A program made the position numbers and the translations under genes. The notes beneath the pieces are model-generated. The model saw only the letters and a program-made list of their open reading frames with translations, was not told the origin of the DNA and did no database searches. A stretch of 64,000 nt of DNA from an uncultured Ignavibacteriota bacterium (GTDB taxonomy: Bacteria > Bacteroidota > Ignavibacteria > Palsa-1295), in assembly GCA_903900335.1 (NCBI GenBank), contig CAIUMP010000007.1:1-64000 (forward strand), in the 5' to 3' direction. This document shows, piece by piece, positions 24,901-34,081 of the stretch. Positions within the stretch are counted from its first letter, which is position 1. Each line of letters opens with the position of its first letter.

Positions 24901-27900
24901 TCGAGCCTAGCAGCAGGTGCTGGTGTCAACGTGACGGGCGGCACATATCAAATCGGTGGAAGTACTGTTCTGACAAACCCAGGCACAGGTAATCTCTTCC
25001 TCGGCAATGGTGCTGGCGCGAGCAATACAACGGGCGCAACAAACGCATTTTCTGGCTTCCAAGCTGGCAATCATAACACGACAGGTTCGCAGAATACCTA
25101 TTCTGGATATCAGGCGGGTGTGAGCAATACGACAGGTAGCAACAACACCTTCACTGGACAGTGGGCTGGTTCCAGCAACACCACGGCCAATAACAACACC
25201 TTTAATGGCAACCAGGCCGGCGCGTCCACGACGACAGGTGCAAACAACACCTTCATGGGCTTCCAGTCCGGTGGCAACAATACCACGGGTGGCAACAATA
25301 CATTCGTTGGACAGCAGTCCGGTAGTTTCAACACCACTGGCGGCAACAACCAGTTCAGTGGATTTCAAGCGGGCTTGAGAAACCTGACAGGAGCTAGCAA
25401 CGCGTTCTCCGGATTCCAGGCGGGCTCCTTCAATACGTCAGGAAATAGCAATACCTTCTCCGGTAATCAGGCCGGTGCTACTAATACGACAGGATCCAAT
25501 AACACACTTCTTGGCGCTGCTTCCGACGTGGCCTCGAACAACCTCACGAATGCCACAGCAGTTGGTAATGGCGCGATCGTCAGTTCGAGCAATACCATGC
25601 AGCTTGGCAACTCTAGTGTTACTTCAGTCACATCGAACGGGAGCTTCAACGCTGTTGCTGGCGGATTGCAAACCAATAGTTTGACACGAATCGATAATTC
25701 GGGTAATGCAACATTAGGAGCGGGATCCTTCGCTGGTGCAATCAATATGCACTTGCACCCAATCGACAGTGTAACCGATCCGGTCTCGGCGCAGGATGCT
25801 GCAACGAAACACTATGTTGATAACGCCCTGACGACAGGCCATCTTCCGCTCTCGGGCGGCTCAATGTCCGGAAGCATCGACATGCGCTCCAACACGATTC
25901 GCAGCACCACCGGCGGCCTTACATTGCAAGAGACAGGCGACACTTATGGCACAACATCCATTGCATTACGTGATGGAGTCGGGACTAATGGTCTCGTGAT
26001 CTCGCAAACATGGAATGGCACTGCTGCTGGTGGTGGTCCATCGGTTGATATCGCCTTTGTGCCGGGCGGTGGTGTTCAGTCGAACATCAACTTGGAGCAA
26101 CGCTCCGGTTCACTGCGGAACAGCGCAAACACGACCGGCGAATTCCAATTCGTTGATAATATTCTCAACTTCAGCACATCCAAGCTCACGTTTGCGGTCG
26201 GCAATACGTCGGCTTATTTTGGAGAGAATCTCGGCATTGGCGTTGCCGCACCTGCACAGGCTTTGGACGTAAGCGGTGTGGTTAACGCCTCCAGCGGATA
26301 CCGGGTTGGCAATGCAAGCGCCGCTGCGGGGAGCTATCTTCGTGGCAATGGGACGAATTTCGTCTCTGGCGCAATTCAGGCATCTGATCTTCCTTCGCTG
26401 GCTGCAGGCTACATCCAAAATGGATCTACACAGCAAGCGAACGCAAACTTCAATGTGTCCGGCTCAGGTACCGTTGGAACTTCGCTTACGGTTGGCACCA
26501 CGCTTGGTGTCACGGGATCGACGACGACGAACGGTGTTACGAACACTGGGGATGTTTCCACCTCAACGCTCCACACCACAGGCCAAGCGACAATGGGTTC
26601 GGCCTCCGTTACGAACAATGAGTTGGTAGGTGGTACGATGACTGTTATGGGTAACTCGACGTTGACCGGCGCGGCGACAATCGGCGGCAATCTTTCAACT
26701 GCCGGCACGCTTAACGTTGGCAATGGTGCACTTGTGGTCAATCAATTTGCACAACCTTCCTTCTCGCTCACCACGCTCGGTGGCAGTGTTGTTGTCTATA
26801 TGGATGGCAGACTGGAGGGCAGTTCGAATATTTCGGCGGCAGGCACGCTATTCGCTAATCTCGGTCTCTTCATCGCTGGTGGCCTTACAACAGTCGACAA
26901 TATGGGTAATCTCTTTACCCAGCGCACGATCAATACCAACACTGGCTATCAGGTATCCGGCGCAGCGGCCGCTGGACAATATCTCCGCGGCAACGGGACG
27001 AACTTTGTATCGAGCGGAATCCAGGAATCGGATGTACCCGACCTTTCTGCAAGCTACATCAAGAATGGCACCTCGCGGCAGGCCAGCGCAAGTTTCAATA
27101 TCAGTGGCGATGGCATTGTGGGCGGTAATGTGGGCATTGGTGTAGCGACCGCTTCGCAAAAGCTTGATGTGGCAGGTAATGTGAAGTTCTCCGGAGCCAT
27201 CATGCCTTCGGGCAGCGCGGGTACGTCTGGTCAGGTATTGACCTCGGCAGGCGCAGGTGCACCACCAACCTGGAGTTCTGCAATTCCAAGCGGAGCGGTA
27301 ATGACGTTCGTTTCGAACGGGAGTCATCCTGGATTCACCTATCTCAACTACTTCCAGATCCTTGGCAATAATAACGGGTGGTCGAATTTGAGCGCGGATC
27401 CTGTGCAGCGCTACTATACCGCGACAGCGGCCGTTAACGGGAAGATTTATGTCATTGGTGGATACCGACTTGATTCCAGCACCTATACACCACTGTGTGA
27501 GGAGTACAACCCATCGACTGATACGTGGACGACGAAAGCTCCAATGCCTGCCGCGAAATATGGTGCAGGCGCGGCAGTAATCAACGGTAAGATCTATGTT
27601 GCTGGTGGTTACAACGGAAGCTACCTGAGCACATTGTATGCGTACGATCCATCCACGGATACTTGGACAACGCTTGCTTCTATGTCAACACCTCGCTACT
27701 TGCTCGGGGTTGCTGCAGATAGCGGGAAACTCTACGCAATCGGTGGATTCGGCAGTGGGACTACCAATACGGTGGTTGAACAGTACGATCCAACGACGAA
27801 CGCGTGGGCCTCAAAGGCAAGCCATCCACGTGGAGTTGATTACCCAACAACAGTCGAGGCCGGAGGGAAAATCTACACGTTTTACGATGGCAACGGTACG

Positions 27901-28221
27901 TACGCGTATACCCCAAGCACCGATAGCTGGGCAGCAAAGGCAACCCAACCTTCGAGTGTCTCATTGTATGGTGGCGCGGTTCTCAATGGATCCATCTATT
28001 GTTTCTCGTCGACTACGACGGGAGCCAATGCGATCTATGATCCCACGACCGATTCGTGGGTGACCTTTGGTGCTACGCACAGTAGCCATACGACATACTA
28101 CTGTCCGCCAGTCGTCGTGGGATCCAAGCTGTACCTACTGCAACCCTACCCAAACACAACACCAAGCGAGGTGTATGACCCAACGAGCGAAGTTAGGCTC
28201 TACTATTACTCGAAGGACTAA
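21955..28221 (+). CDS. Giant exported collagen/tail-fibre/Kelch protein
   Basis: A 2088-residue exported protein. Order: signal peptide (1-25, ISHGQ); an N-terminal beta domain (about 35-130, [13 protein letters not shown]...[15 protein letters not shown]) of the kind that precedes tail-fibre-like proteins in this phylum; about 59 collagen-like G-x-y triplets (about 257-435) ending in charged [11 protein letters not shown]; a duplicated ~110-residue block (about 515-622 and 653-760); Gly/Asn-rich stalk; about eleven 16-residue repeats NTTGxNNTFxGxQAG (about 1016-1190) as seen in YadA-head-like and tail-fibre-like proteins; tail-fibre modules ([41 protein letters not shown]); and five to six Kelch blades (about 1820-2075, [17 protein letters not shown]). 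It ends without the usual endosialidase-chaperone peptide or a T9SS tail. Probably a trimeric surface fibre with a Kelch tip. Confidence 0.85.
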   Translation: MKLTHSVVALAMASSLLFGSISHGQTPSHTGAMPKTLSYQAQVRSSEGAAILDGEYSVTIRLYSDAQGTAEVWRDTYTTTIQNGVLNLMLGSGAKPLPEPAAMDQALWLSVQVGDGLEMRPFTQLSASPYALNVPDQSITAQKINADYVKSITVNGEKLSGNGQNVSIETGAGITAALDPTTNTILLSSASANGRTNSKGSQAQANVTNPNEGGTGITSYTTGDILYASGSTTLSKRAIGTTGQVLTVSGGVPVWASGTPGPTGPTGSAGATGSQGPQGNTGATGAQGPQGTAGATGAQGPQGNAGATGAQGQQGAAGTRGATGPTGAQGNTGAQGAQGNTGATGSQGAQGNAGATGAQGPQGNTGAAGARGATGAQGPQGNTGATGPQGNDGRTGAKGDKGDKGDKGDRGDSGAKGDKGDRGDHGDKGDEGDIKLPDNNFDRDDMLGDSTHYWWKVYADSIITDRGAGVIYNPGPGKAFTPIQNGTIGQVLTMDTGGTPKWSTSFIPHTDIVASLGDPQHRFSDLFLGPHSLSISNSSLFTTTSITAPIQTGTDGCTDCEALVISVTTDPNATPAPAMSIESGGNVQVTGDVQTGGGVSVNGGDLNVTNGGGLNVGGDAALDGGLAVGGAVSLASGLSTDAIITPSSDISVPLGDPQHRFSDLYLGPHSLSISNSSLFTTTSITAPIQTGTDGCTDCEALVISVTTDPNAKPEPALSIENGGNVQVTGDVQTGGGVSVNGGDLNVTNGGGLNVGGDAALNGGLSVTGGTSIGGDLSLTGGAVLGGTVQALGGVQFGVDASTFADNPAMNDAHVDIKYYWPMAPPASTDLYLKSAGTTTGNGFYQLEWGALTASDIADGSISNAKLTNSTIGLTSVDGSLNVPASALALGTAGSITLALGHSNTWTADQLLPSSSSQGDNVISAINAGSTALTQVTSEASTRAAAVSAETSRATGVEATKADDNTVVHLAGTETIGGAKSFASSLAAGAGVNVTGGTYQIGGSTVLTNPGTGNLFLGNGAGASNTTGATNAFSGFQAGNHNTTGSQNTYSGYQAGVSNTTGSNNTFTGQWAGSSNTTANNNTFNGNQAGASTTTGANNTFMGFQSGGNNTTGGNNTFVGQQSGSFNTTGGNNQFSGFQAGLRNLTGASNAFSGFQAGSFNTSGNSNTFSGNQAGATNTTGSNNTLLGAASDVASNNLTNATAVGNGAIVSSSNTMQLGNSSVTSVTSNGSFNAVAGGLQTNSLTRIDNSGNATLGAGSFAGAINMHLHPIDSVTDPVSAQDAATKHYVDNALTTGHLPLSGGSMSGSIDMRSNTIRSTTGGLTLQETGDTYGTTSIALRDGVGTNGLVISQTWNGTAAGGGPSVDIAFVPGGGVQSNINLEQRSGSLRNSANTTGEFQFVDNILNFSTSKLTFAVGNTSAYFGENLGIGVAAPAQALDVSGVVNASSGYRVGNASAAAGSYLRGNGTNFVSGAIQASDLPSLAAGYIQNGSTQQANANFNVSGSGTVGTSLTVGTTLGVTGSTTTNGVTNTGDVSTSTLHTTGQATMGSASVTNNELVGGTMTVMGNSTLTGAATIGGNLSTAGTLNVGNGALVVNQFAQPSFSLTTLGGSVVVYMDGRLEGSSNISAAGTLFANLGLFIAGGLTTVDNMGNLFTQRTINTNTGYQVSGAAAAGQYLRGNGTNFVSSGIQESDVPDLSASYIKNGTSRQASASFNISGDGIVGGNVGIGVATASQKLDVAGNVKFSGAIMPSGSAGTSGQVLTSAGAGAPPTWSSAIPSGAVMTFVSNGSHPGFTYLNYFQILGNNNGWSNLSADPVQRYYTATAAVNGKIYVIGGYRLDSSTYTPLCEEYNPSTDTWTTKAPMPAAKYGAGAAVINGKIYVAGGYNGSYLSTLYAYDPSTDTWTTLASMSTPRYLLGVAADSGKLYAIGGFGSGTTNTVVEQYDPTTNAWASKASHPRGVDYPTTVEAGGKIYTFYDGNGTYAYTPSTDSWAAKATQPSSVSLYGGAVLNGSIYCFSSTTTGANAIYDPTTDSWVTFGATHSSHTTYYCPPVVVGSKLYLLQPYPNTTPSEVYDPTSEVRLYYYSKD

Positions 28222-28273
28222 GTGTAAAGGTCGGAATCCAGCACGCATCACGTAGGGACAGATACATAAGAAC

Positions 28274-28315
28274 GACAAGAGCAAGGTGGACAGCGAAGTC
28301 AATCTTGCTCTTGTC
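28274..28315 (+). terminator. Hairpin after the giant gene
   Basis: A perfect 12-bp stem GACAAGAGCAAG / CTTGCTCTTGTC (28274-28285 with 28304-28315) with an 18-nt loop, 52 bp beyond the stop codon. The T-tract is weak (TGTTACTGC). It separates the giant gene from the STAND gene, about 120 bp further on. Confidence 0.6.
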
Positions 28316-28435
28316 TGTTACTGCACCTCCGCCAGCAAGAGAGCCGCTATTCCGAACTGCTGCCGGGTTCTCCCTTCGTACCTTGCGACGTCGTATGCGG
28401 AACTCGATGCTTGAATGTGAACCTTTTAATTGGGC

Positions 28436-31400
28436 ATGACGCACTCACCCCTGGGCTCATTCGTAAAGCATCACGCTCATCCCGCGATAGAGGTGGCGCA
28501 CGGAGATACCGTTCAGCCCACGGTGCCTACGCGCTCGACAGCGACCGAACTTCGCCTCTTCATTTCTTCCACCTTTGTTGATTTCCTTGCCGAACGTGAT
28601 ACCTTGGCTAAGCGCGTTTTTCCAGCGCTACGCCGACTGTGCAGAGAACGTGGTATCGAGTTTACAGAGATTGATCTTCGATGGGGGCTGACAACGGAAG
28701 ATAGCCAAAATGGGCGCATCATCCGAACCTGTCTTGAGGAGATCGATAATTGCAGACCATTCTTCATCGGTCTGATCGGACAGCGATACGGTTGGGTGCC
28801 TCCGATAGAAGAGCTGCGGAAAGATCCAGAATTGATGACCGAACAGCCATGGCTAGAGCCCGCCGCTCTCGCCGGTCAGAGTGTCACCGAAATGGAATTT
28901 CGGCATGGATTTCTGAACAACGGATTTGGCAGTACCAAGCCTTTAGTATATGCTCGTGCCCTGCCGACGGATTATGTGGAGGACCCCAGAATTTCAGCAC
29001 TTAAGCAGGAAGTGGTTCACTCCCTGCGAGCAGACATTCCACAATTCGCAACCCCGGATGAGCTCGCAACGCTGATCGAGCGAGACCTTACCGAGCTGAT
29101 CGACCACCACTGGCCGCAGCAAGAGAAGCAGTCATGGTTGGAAGAAGAACGAACGGGCCACGCAGCTTTTGCTCAAAGCAGACGCAAAGCCTACGTCCCA
29201 AACCCAACCCTTTCTGCCGCACTCGAAACGCAATTGGCGGACCCAGAGGCGCCAGTCATTATTCTGACAGGCGAATCAGGATCCGGCAAGAGCTCCTTGC
29301 TTGCATATTGGGCTGAGGAAGTACGCCGCGCCAAGGGAAAGAAGTCCAGAAAGAAGGCGCCTTCAAAGAATGCGTTCGTCATTGAGCACTTCATCGGGGT
29401 AACTCCAGCGAGCACGGATGCGGACACACTCGTCCGCCGGATCATTGAGGAGATCCGAGAGCGGACTGGTGCGGACGAACCTGTACCGTTGTCCGCCGAG
29501 GAGCGAGAAGCCGCGCTGCCATCTTGGCTCGCCCGTCTTTCGGAAGAACGACTCATTGTTGTTGTTGACGCGATCAATCAACTTAGCCCTGATGGACAGC
29601 TTCTTCGGTGGTTGCCGGAGTACCTTCCTGCAAACATACAGTGGGTATTCTCCGCCCTGGAAGGAACAGCACTTTCTGGGCTAAGGGCGCGGGCCAGAAG
29701 TGCTGGACAGAGGTGGCCCGAGATCGCAGTGAAGCCACTACGCGTTCAGGAGCGACGGAAGGTATTGCGAGCATTTCTCGCGGATTATCAGAAGAAGCTG
29801 CATAAGGGTCAGGAAGATACCATCGTTCATGACAAGAAGGCGTCGAGTCCGCTCTTTCTACGTACACTGCTTGAAGAGCTTCGCCTACAGGGAAAGCATG
29901 AAGAGCTGGATCATCAGATAGGCCACTACCTTGCATCAGCAGATATTCCGGATCTCTTTACAAGGATCCTGGAACGAGTGGAGACTGACTATGGTCCTTC
30001 TGACGTGCAAGTCCTGCTTGCGCGTTTGTGGGCCGCTCCGCATGGTCTCTCGGAATCGGAGATCATCGAGTCCTGCCAGATGGATCGCGCGGGGCTGTCG
30101 TTGCTGCTTCACGCGTTCGATTTCCACTTTGTCCGAACGAGTGGGCGCCTCAGCTTCTTTCATGATCACTTGCGGTCGGCCGTCGAGCGTCGCTATCTTC
30201 CGGCAGCATCGGACAAGAAGGCCGCCTGGTCACAGCTTGCCACGTACTTCCAAGGTGCAGATGCTTCGGCCATAAAAGCACATTCGTTACCATGGCTGTG
30301 GAATAAAGCCGAAGACTGGGGTGCGTTGCAACAATCGTTGTTGGATATTGACCTGGTGCTCTATCTGGCGGAAGGTTCGAGAAGTTACGATCTGCTCGGC
30401 TACTGGCTGACGCTCAATAAGCAAACACTGGGCGATGAGGATGGCCTTGCACAAGCGCAGGCAACAGCGCAGGCTGCGGGTGGTGGTATGAAGCAGTGGA
30501 GCATTGACGTACCCGCTGCCTACGAAGGCGCGCTTGTAGAGCGATCTGTGCTCCTGACCCCCGACGAGGAACGCAGTATTCGGCATGCACTTTCCGTCTT
30601 CTTCAATAATGCAGGATGGTTTGGCGGGGCGATCTCCAATGCGAGACGTGCCATCGAACTCTGCTACGATGGAGAGCACGTACACGCGGAGCTGCGCGAC
30701 CAGGCCATTGATCTTTCGCTTGAACTGGGGTTGTCCTGCAGAGACAGCGGTGACTTCAATAGTGCCGCTGAGGCGTTGACAAACGCCGTTGCCTTTATGG
30801 AAGAGCGGCATGATGTGCTCGATCTTCGCGAGCTCCGTGTTAAGGCAGAGTACGGTAAGATCTTGCAGCAGCAAGGGAAGTATCCGGAAGCGGAGAATAT
30901 CCTTCGAGTGACACTAGGCTCGGCCATCGAGAGATATGGGCAGGCACACCCCATCGCTCAACGTGCGATGCGCTACCTTGCAGATGTCCTTGCGCTCGAA
31001 CGAAAGCTTCAGGAGGCGGAGGAGTTCTATCGGGCCATTCTCACCAGAACCGAACTCACCCTTGGGCAGGAGAGCCTGGACACCGCCGAGGCTGCACACG
31101 AACTCGCTCACTTCCTGATGCGCTTCGGTGGCGACTACCAAGAGTCACTAAGCCTATTCGAACGTTGCCTGGGGATCATGCAGAGTCGGCTTGGCGAGAA
31201 TCATCCTGATCTGGGAACGGTATTCAACAACATGGGCTCGCTGCATATGCAGAATGGATTCCCGTCACTGGCAGAACCGCTACTTCTACGAAGCGTACAA
31301 ATTGGTGAGCAAGCTCACGGGCCTGACCATCCAAAGACAGCAACAAGTCTCGATAACTACGCGAACCTACTGAGTCGCCAAGGGAAGCTCGATGTTGCCG

Positions 31401-31912
31401 AGCCAATTTACCGTCGGGCACTTGCCATTCGGCGAGGAGCACTCGGGGAGGATCATCCTGTAACCGCGATCAGCTATAACAATCTCGCCAATAATCTCTC
31501 GAGGCAGCAGATAATGAAAGAGCAGCCGAGTTATGACGAGGCGAGGCACTGTTACGAGCGCTCATGCGAAATCTTGATAGCGACGCTGGGTCCGAAGCAT
31601 CTCTATACAGGACACACTCTGGCATCGCTGGGCCGCTTGCTGAGGACGATGGATGATCCTGTGAGCGCCGCAAACAATCTTCGGCGTGGTTATGAAATTG
31701 AAAAGGCAGGTCAAGTCCACGGAGGGTTCGACGCGATATCCACAGGGATTGACCTTACCGAAGTGCTACTTGCAATCTCCCCTACCGAGGACGTCACAGA
31801 ACTTCTAAAAGAACTGCGCGCTTCGGCGCAGGGAATAATACTAAGACCTGACCTCGCACTGCGACTGAATAACCTCTTGGAGCGATCAGGTCTTGAACAG
31901 GGGGTCGCGTAG
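28436..31912 (+). CDS. STAND NTPase: DUF4062 - NACHT-like - TPR
   Basis: A 1158-residue cytoplasmic protein. Residues about 35-150 form a DUF4062 domain (RLFISSTFVDFLAERDTLAKRVFP, FTEIDLRWGLT, CLEEIDNCRPFFIGLIGQRYGW), the N-terminal module of nephrocystin-3, TEP1 and bacterial STAND proteins. A P-loop NTPase follows: Walker A GESGSGKSS at 279-287, Walker B LIVVVDAINQLS near 373, then winged-helix-like sequence (LLARLWAAPHGLSESEIIE) to about 600. From about 720 to 1130 there are kinesin-light-chain-type 42-residue TPRs (LGENHPDLGTVFNNMGSLHMQNG...). This fits a signal-dependent switch that oligomerises on ligand binding; roles in defence, regulation or cell death are known for the class but none is shown here. 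No effector domain beyond DUF4062 is apparent. ATG 28436 is preferred to TTG 28430. Confidence 0.85.
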   Translation: MTHSPLGSFVKHHAHPAIEVAHGDTVQPTVPTRSTATELRLFISSTFVDFLAERDTLAKRVFPALRRLCRERGIEFTEIDLRWGLTTEDSQNGRIIRTCLEEIDNCRPFFIGLIGQRYGWVPPIEELRKDPELMTEQPWLEPAALAGQSVTEMEFRHGFLNNGFGSTKPLVYARALPTDYVEDPRISALKQEVVHSLRADIPQFATPDELATLIERDLTELIDHHWPQQEKQSWLEEERTGHAAFAQSRRKAYVPNPTLSAALETQLADPEAPVIILTGESGSGKSSLLAYWAEEVRRAKGKKSRKKAPSKNAFVIEHFIGVTPASTDADTLVRRIIEEIRERTGADEPVPLSAEEREAALPSWLARLSEERLIVVVDAINQLSPDGQLLRWLPEYLPANIQWVFSALEGTALSGLRARARSAGQRWPEIAVKPLRVQERRKVLRAFLADYQKKLHKGQEDTIVHDKKASSPLFLRTLLEELRLQGKHEELDHQIGHYLASADIPDLFTRILERVETDYGPSDVQVLLARLWAAPHGLSESEIIESCQMDRAGLSLLLHAFDFHFVRTSGRLSFFHDHLRSAVERRYLPAASDKKAAWSQLATYFQGADASAIKAHSLPWLWNKAEDWGALQQSLLDIDLVLYLAEGSRSYDLLGYWLTLNKQTLGDEDGLAQAQATAQAAGGGMKQWSIDVPAAYEGALVERSVLLTPDEERSIRHALSVFFNNAGWFGGAISNARRAIELCYDGEHVHAELRDQAIDLSLELGLSCRDSGDFNSAAEALTNAVAFMEERHDVLDLRELRVKAEYGKILQQQGKYPEAENILRVTLGSAIERYGQAHPIAQRAMRYLADVLALERKLQEAEEFYRAILTRTELTLGQESLDTAEAAHELAHFLMRFGGDYQESLSLFERCLGIMQSRLGENHPDLGTVFNNMGSLHMQNGFPSLAEPLLLRSVQIGEQAHGPDHPKTATSLDNYANLLSRQGKLDVAEPIYRRALAIRRGALGEDHPVTAISYNNLANNLSRQQIMKEQPSYDEARHCYERSCEILIATLGPKHLYTGHTLASLGRLLRTMDDPVSAANNLRRGYEIEKAGQVHGGFDAISTGIDLTEVLLAISPTEDVTELLKELRASAQGIILRPDLALRLNNLLERSGLEQGVA

Positions 31913-31954
31913 TGTTACTCGCTGCTATCGTCCGGCCTAGGGAAGTCACGCTCA

Positions 31955-32902
31955 CTAGTTTCCAGCGGCGATAGCGCGCTCGAAATACTTCATTGTCCGC
32001 GTCAATCCCTCTGCCCGCTGCACTTTCGGCTCCCAACCGAGCAACGATTTTGCCAACGAAATATCCGGTTGCCGCACGCGGGGATCATCCTGAGGTAGTG
32101 CTTCGAAAATGATCTTGCTCTTGCTCTCAGGCACCATCGCTAGAATTTCCTCCGCGAGTTGCAGCATGGTCACCTCATCCGGATTTCCAATATTGACCGG
32201 GAAATTGTAGTCCGACATGAGCAGGCGATAGATGCCTTCGATCAAGTCGCTGACATAGCAGACGGAACGCGTTTGCGAACCATCACCAAAAACCGTGATC
32301 GGCTCATTACGCAGTGCTTGCGACATGAATGCCGGAATTGCACGGCCATCGTGCAGGCGCATTCGCTCGCCGTACGTATTGAAGATGCGGATGATGCGCG
32401 TATCGACCTGATGATAGCGATGATACGCCATCGTCAGCGCCTCTGCAAATCGCTTTGCCTCATCATATACCCCTCGAATACCGATAGGATTGACATTACC
32501 CCAATAACTCTCCTTCTGAGGGTGCTGATCGGGGTCACCATACGTCTCACTCGTCGACGCAATTAGGAAGCGCGCATTCTTGGCCTTTGCTAATCCCAGC
32601 GTTTTGTGCGTTCCGAGTGAGCCGACCTTCATCGTCTGTATAGGCAGCTTGAGGTAGTCGATCGGTGACGCGGGCGACGCGAAGTGAAGAATGTAATCTA
32701 GCGGGCCATCCACATAGACGTACTCCGTCACATTGTAGTGGATGAACTGAAAGTTCGGAAGCCCAAGCAGGTGCGAGATATTCTCCATGGACCCCGTGCA
32801 GAGGTTATCCATGCAGATGACGTCATGACCCTCGGCGACAAAGCGGTCGCAGAGGTGGCTTCCGAGAAATCCGGCACCGCCGGTAATGAGTGTTCGTGGC
32901 AT
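31955..32902 (-). CDS. UDP-glucuronate decarboxylase-like epimerase
   Basis: A 315-residue extended SDR. NAD motif [10 protein letters not shown] (8-17), [48 protein letters not shown] and the catalytic pair Tyr146/Lys150 in VYDEAKR. The ASPASP and YDEAKR signatures are those of UDP-xylose synthase (UDP-glucuronate decarboxylase), which makes UDP-xylose for surface glycans. The length matches the single-domain form. It converges on the STAND gene with a 42-bp gap and lies 95 bp from the PfkB gene start side. Confidence 0.88.
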   Translation of the reverse strand: MPRTLITGGAGFLGSHLCDRFVAEGHDVICMDNLCTGSMENISHLLGLPNFQFIHYNVTEYVYVDGPLDYILHFASPASPIDYLKLPIQTMKVGSLGTHKTLGLAKAKNARFLIASTSETYGDPDQHPQKESYWGNVNPIGIRGVYDEAKRFAEALTMAYHRYHQVDTRIIRIFNTYGERMRLHDGRAIPAFMSQALRNEPITVFGDGSQTRSVCYVSDLIEGIYRLLMSDYNFPVNIGNPDEVTMLQLAEEILAMVPESKSKIIFEALPQDDPRVRQPDISLAKSLLGWEPKVQRAEGLTRTMKYFERAIAAGN

Positions 32903-32997
32903 TAAGACTGAATCGAATTTGATTTGAAGAGTGAGATGAGGTGGTCTAATGGATCGAAGTCCAGCAGCGCGTTTTCGACCTGCGGATCATTACATGT

Positions 32998-33939
32998 TCA
33001 ACCAATCTCCTCCAAATCAAAAGAAGACAGCTCCTTCAATAACCTGAACCGTGCATAGATTTCAGCCATTGTCAGGTCCTCGATTCCCTCCGTAGAAAAC
33101 TTCGAGCAGCAGTAACTGGCGAGTACAGTGCCATAGATTACCGCACGCTTTGCATCCTCATAGCTGACCGATCCGCGCTTGGCGAGGTAGCCAATGAATC
33201 CACCCATGAAGGTGTCACCGGCTCCGGTGGGATCGAAGATGTCCTCCAGCGGGAATGCAGGCGCAGAGAAGACGTGATCGTTGTAGAACAGCAGCGCACC
33301 ATGTTCGCCCTTCTTTATCACCACTATTCGTAGTGGATCATCCGCCAACATGTTTTGCAGTCTTCGACCCGCGACGATGAGGCTCGGATGCTCAACCAAC
33401 AGACGCGCTTCACTATCATTAACAACGAGCGCATTCACGTTGCTCAGTGTCTTGTCCAATGATTCGCGAGCACCGGTGATCCAGAAGTTCATTGTATCGA
33501 GCAAGATCAAGCGCGGTCTCCGTTCGAGCTGCTGGATCACGTCGAATTGAAGGTCGGGCACGATATTGCCAAGTACAAGGAAGTCCGGATTGAGGAAGTG
33601 CTCTGGGACGACAGGTTTGAATTCCGCAAAGACGTTCAAGTTTGTCGCAAGCGTGTCGCGCGTGTTCATGTCGTAATGATAGCGACCATGCCACGAGAAG
33701 GTCTTGCCATCTGGGACAACTTCGATACCACTCGTATCAATGGAGCGCGAGCGGAACAACTCCCAGGCGCGCTCCGGAAAGTCATCTCCAACCACGCCCA
33801 CTACGCCGACGCGGTCAGGGCTGAAGTAGCTGGCGGCAAGCGAGATGAACGTGGCGCTTCCGCCAAGCGCTTGATCACGTGTAGCGAACGGTGTTTCAAT
33901 GATATCCAGTGCAAGTGAACCGACTACGAGTAATGACAT
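32998..33939 (-). CDS. PfkB-family sugar/nucleoside kinase
   Basis: A 313-residue ribokinase-fold kinase. N-terminal GGSATFISLAASYF (substrate-side signature) and the C-terminal ATP/anion-hole motif FDPTGAGDTFMGGFIGYLAKRG with the catalytic Asp of GAGD near residue 238. The subgroup has an inserted MNTRDTLATNLNVFAEFKPVVPEHF stretch seen in sugar kinases of uncertain substrate. Probably phosphorylates a ribose-, fructose- or adenosine-like compound. Divergent from the patatin gene with a 142-bp gap; no convincing promoter box was found on either side. Confidence 0.85.
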   Translation of the reverse strand: MSLLVVGSLALDIIETPFATRDQALGGSATFISLAASYFSPDRVGVVGVVGDDFPERAWELFRSRSIDTSGIEVVPDGKTFSWHGRYHYDMNTRDTLATNLNVFAEFKPVVPEHFLNPDFLVLGNIVPDLQFDVIQQLERRPRLILLDTMNFWITGARESLDKTLSNVNALVVNDSEARLLVEHPSLIVAGRRLQNMLADDPLRIVVIKKGEHGALLFYNDHVFSAPAFPLEDIFDPTGAGDTFMGGFIGYLAKRGSVSYEDAKRAVIYGTVLASYCCSKFSTEGIEDLTMAEIYARFRLLKELSSFDLEEIG

Positions 33940-34081
33940 TCCGTTGAAGATGGAGTTGTATGGCTAACGATTAAGCGCCAGGTGTGGCCGCCGGGGCCTC
34001 TGCCTCCTTGAACTTCCAGGCCGCTGATTCGGAAATCCTCTTCTCAGCACTTAGCACCGGGCACTCCTGTTCTATATACCC

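Noticed and set aside
25003-25520. Regular 48-bp repeats that could be taken for a CRISPR array
   Set aside because: The repeats are continuous coding sequence with a 16-residue periodic protein; there are no unique spacers and no cas genes.
28436-31912. Calling the STAND gene a proven anti-phage system
   Set aside because: Only the class resemblance is visible. No neighbouring defence genes, integrase or known effector domain support a firm label.
21955-31912. The giant fibre gene and the STAND gene as one two-gene system
   Set aside because: They are on the same strand, but a hairpin and about 210 bp separate them, and one is exported while the other is cytosolic; adjacency alone is not enough.
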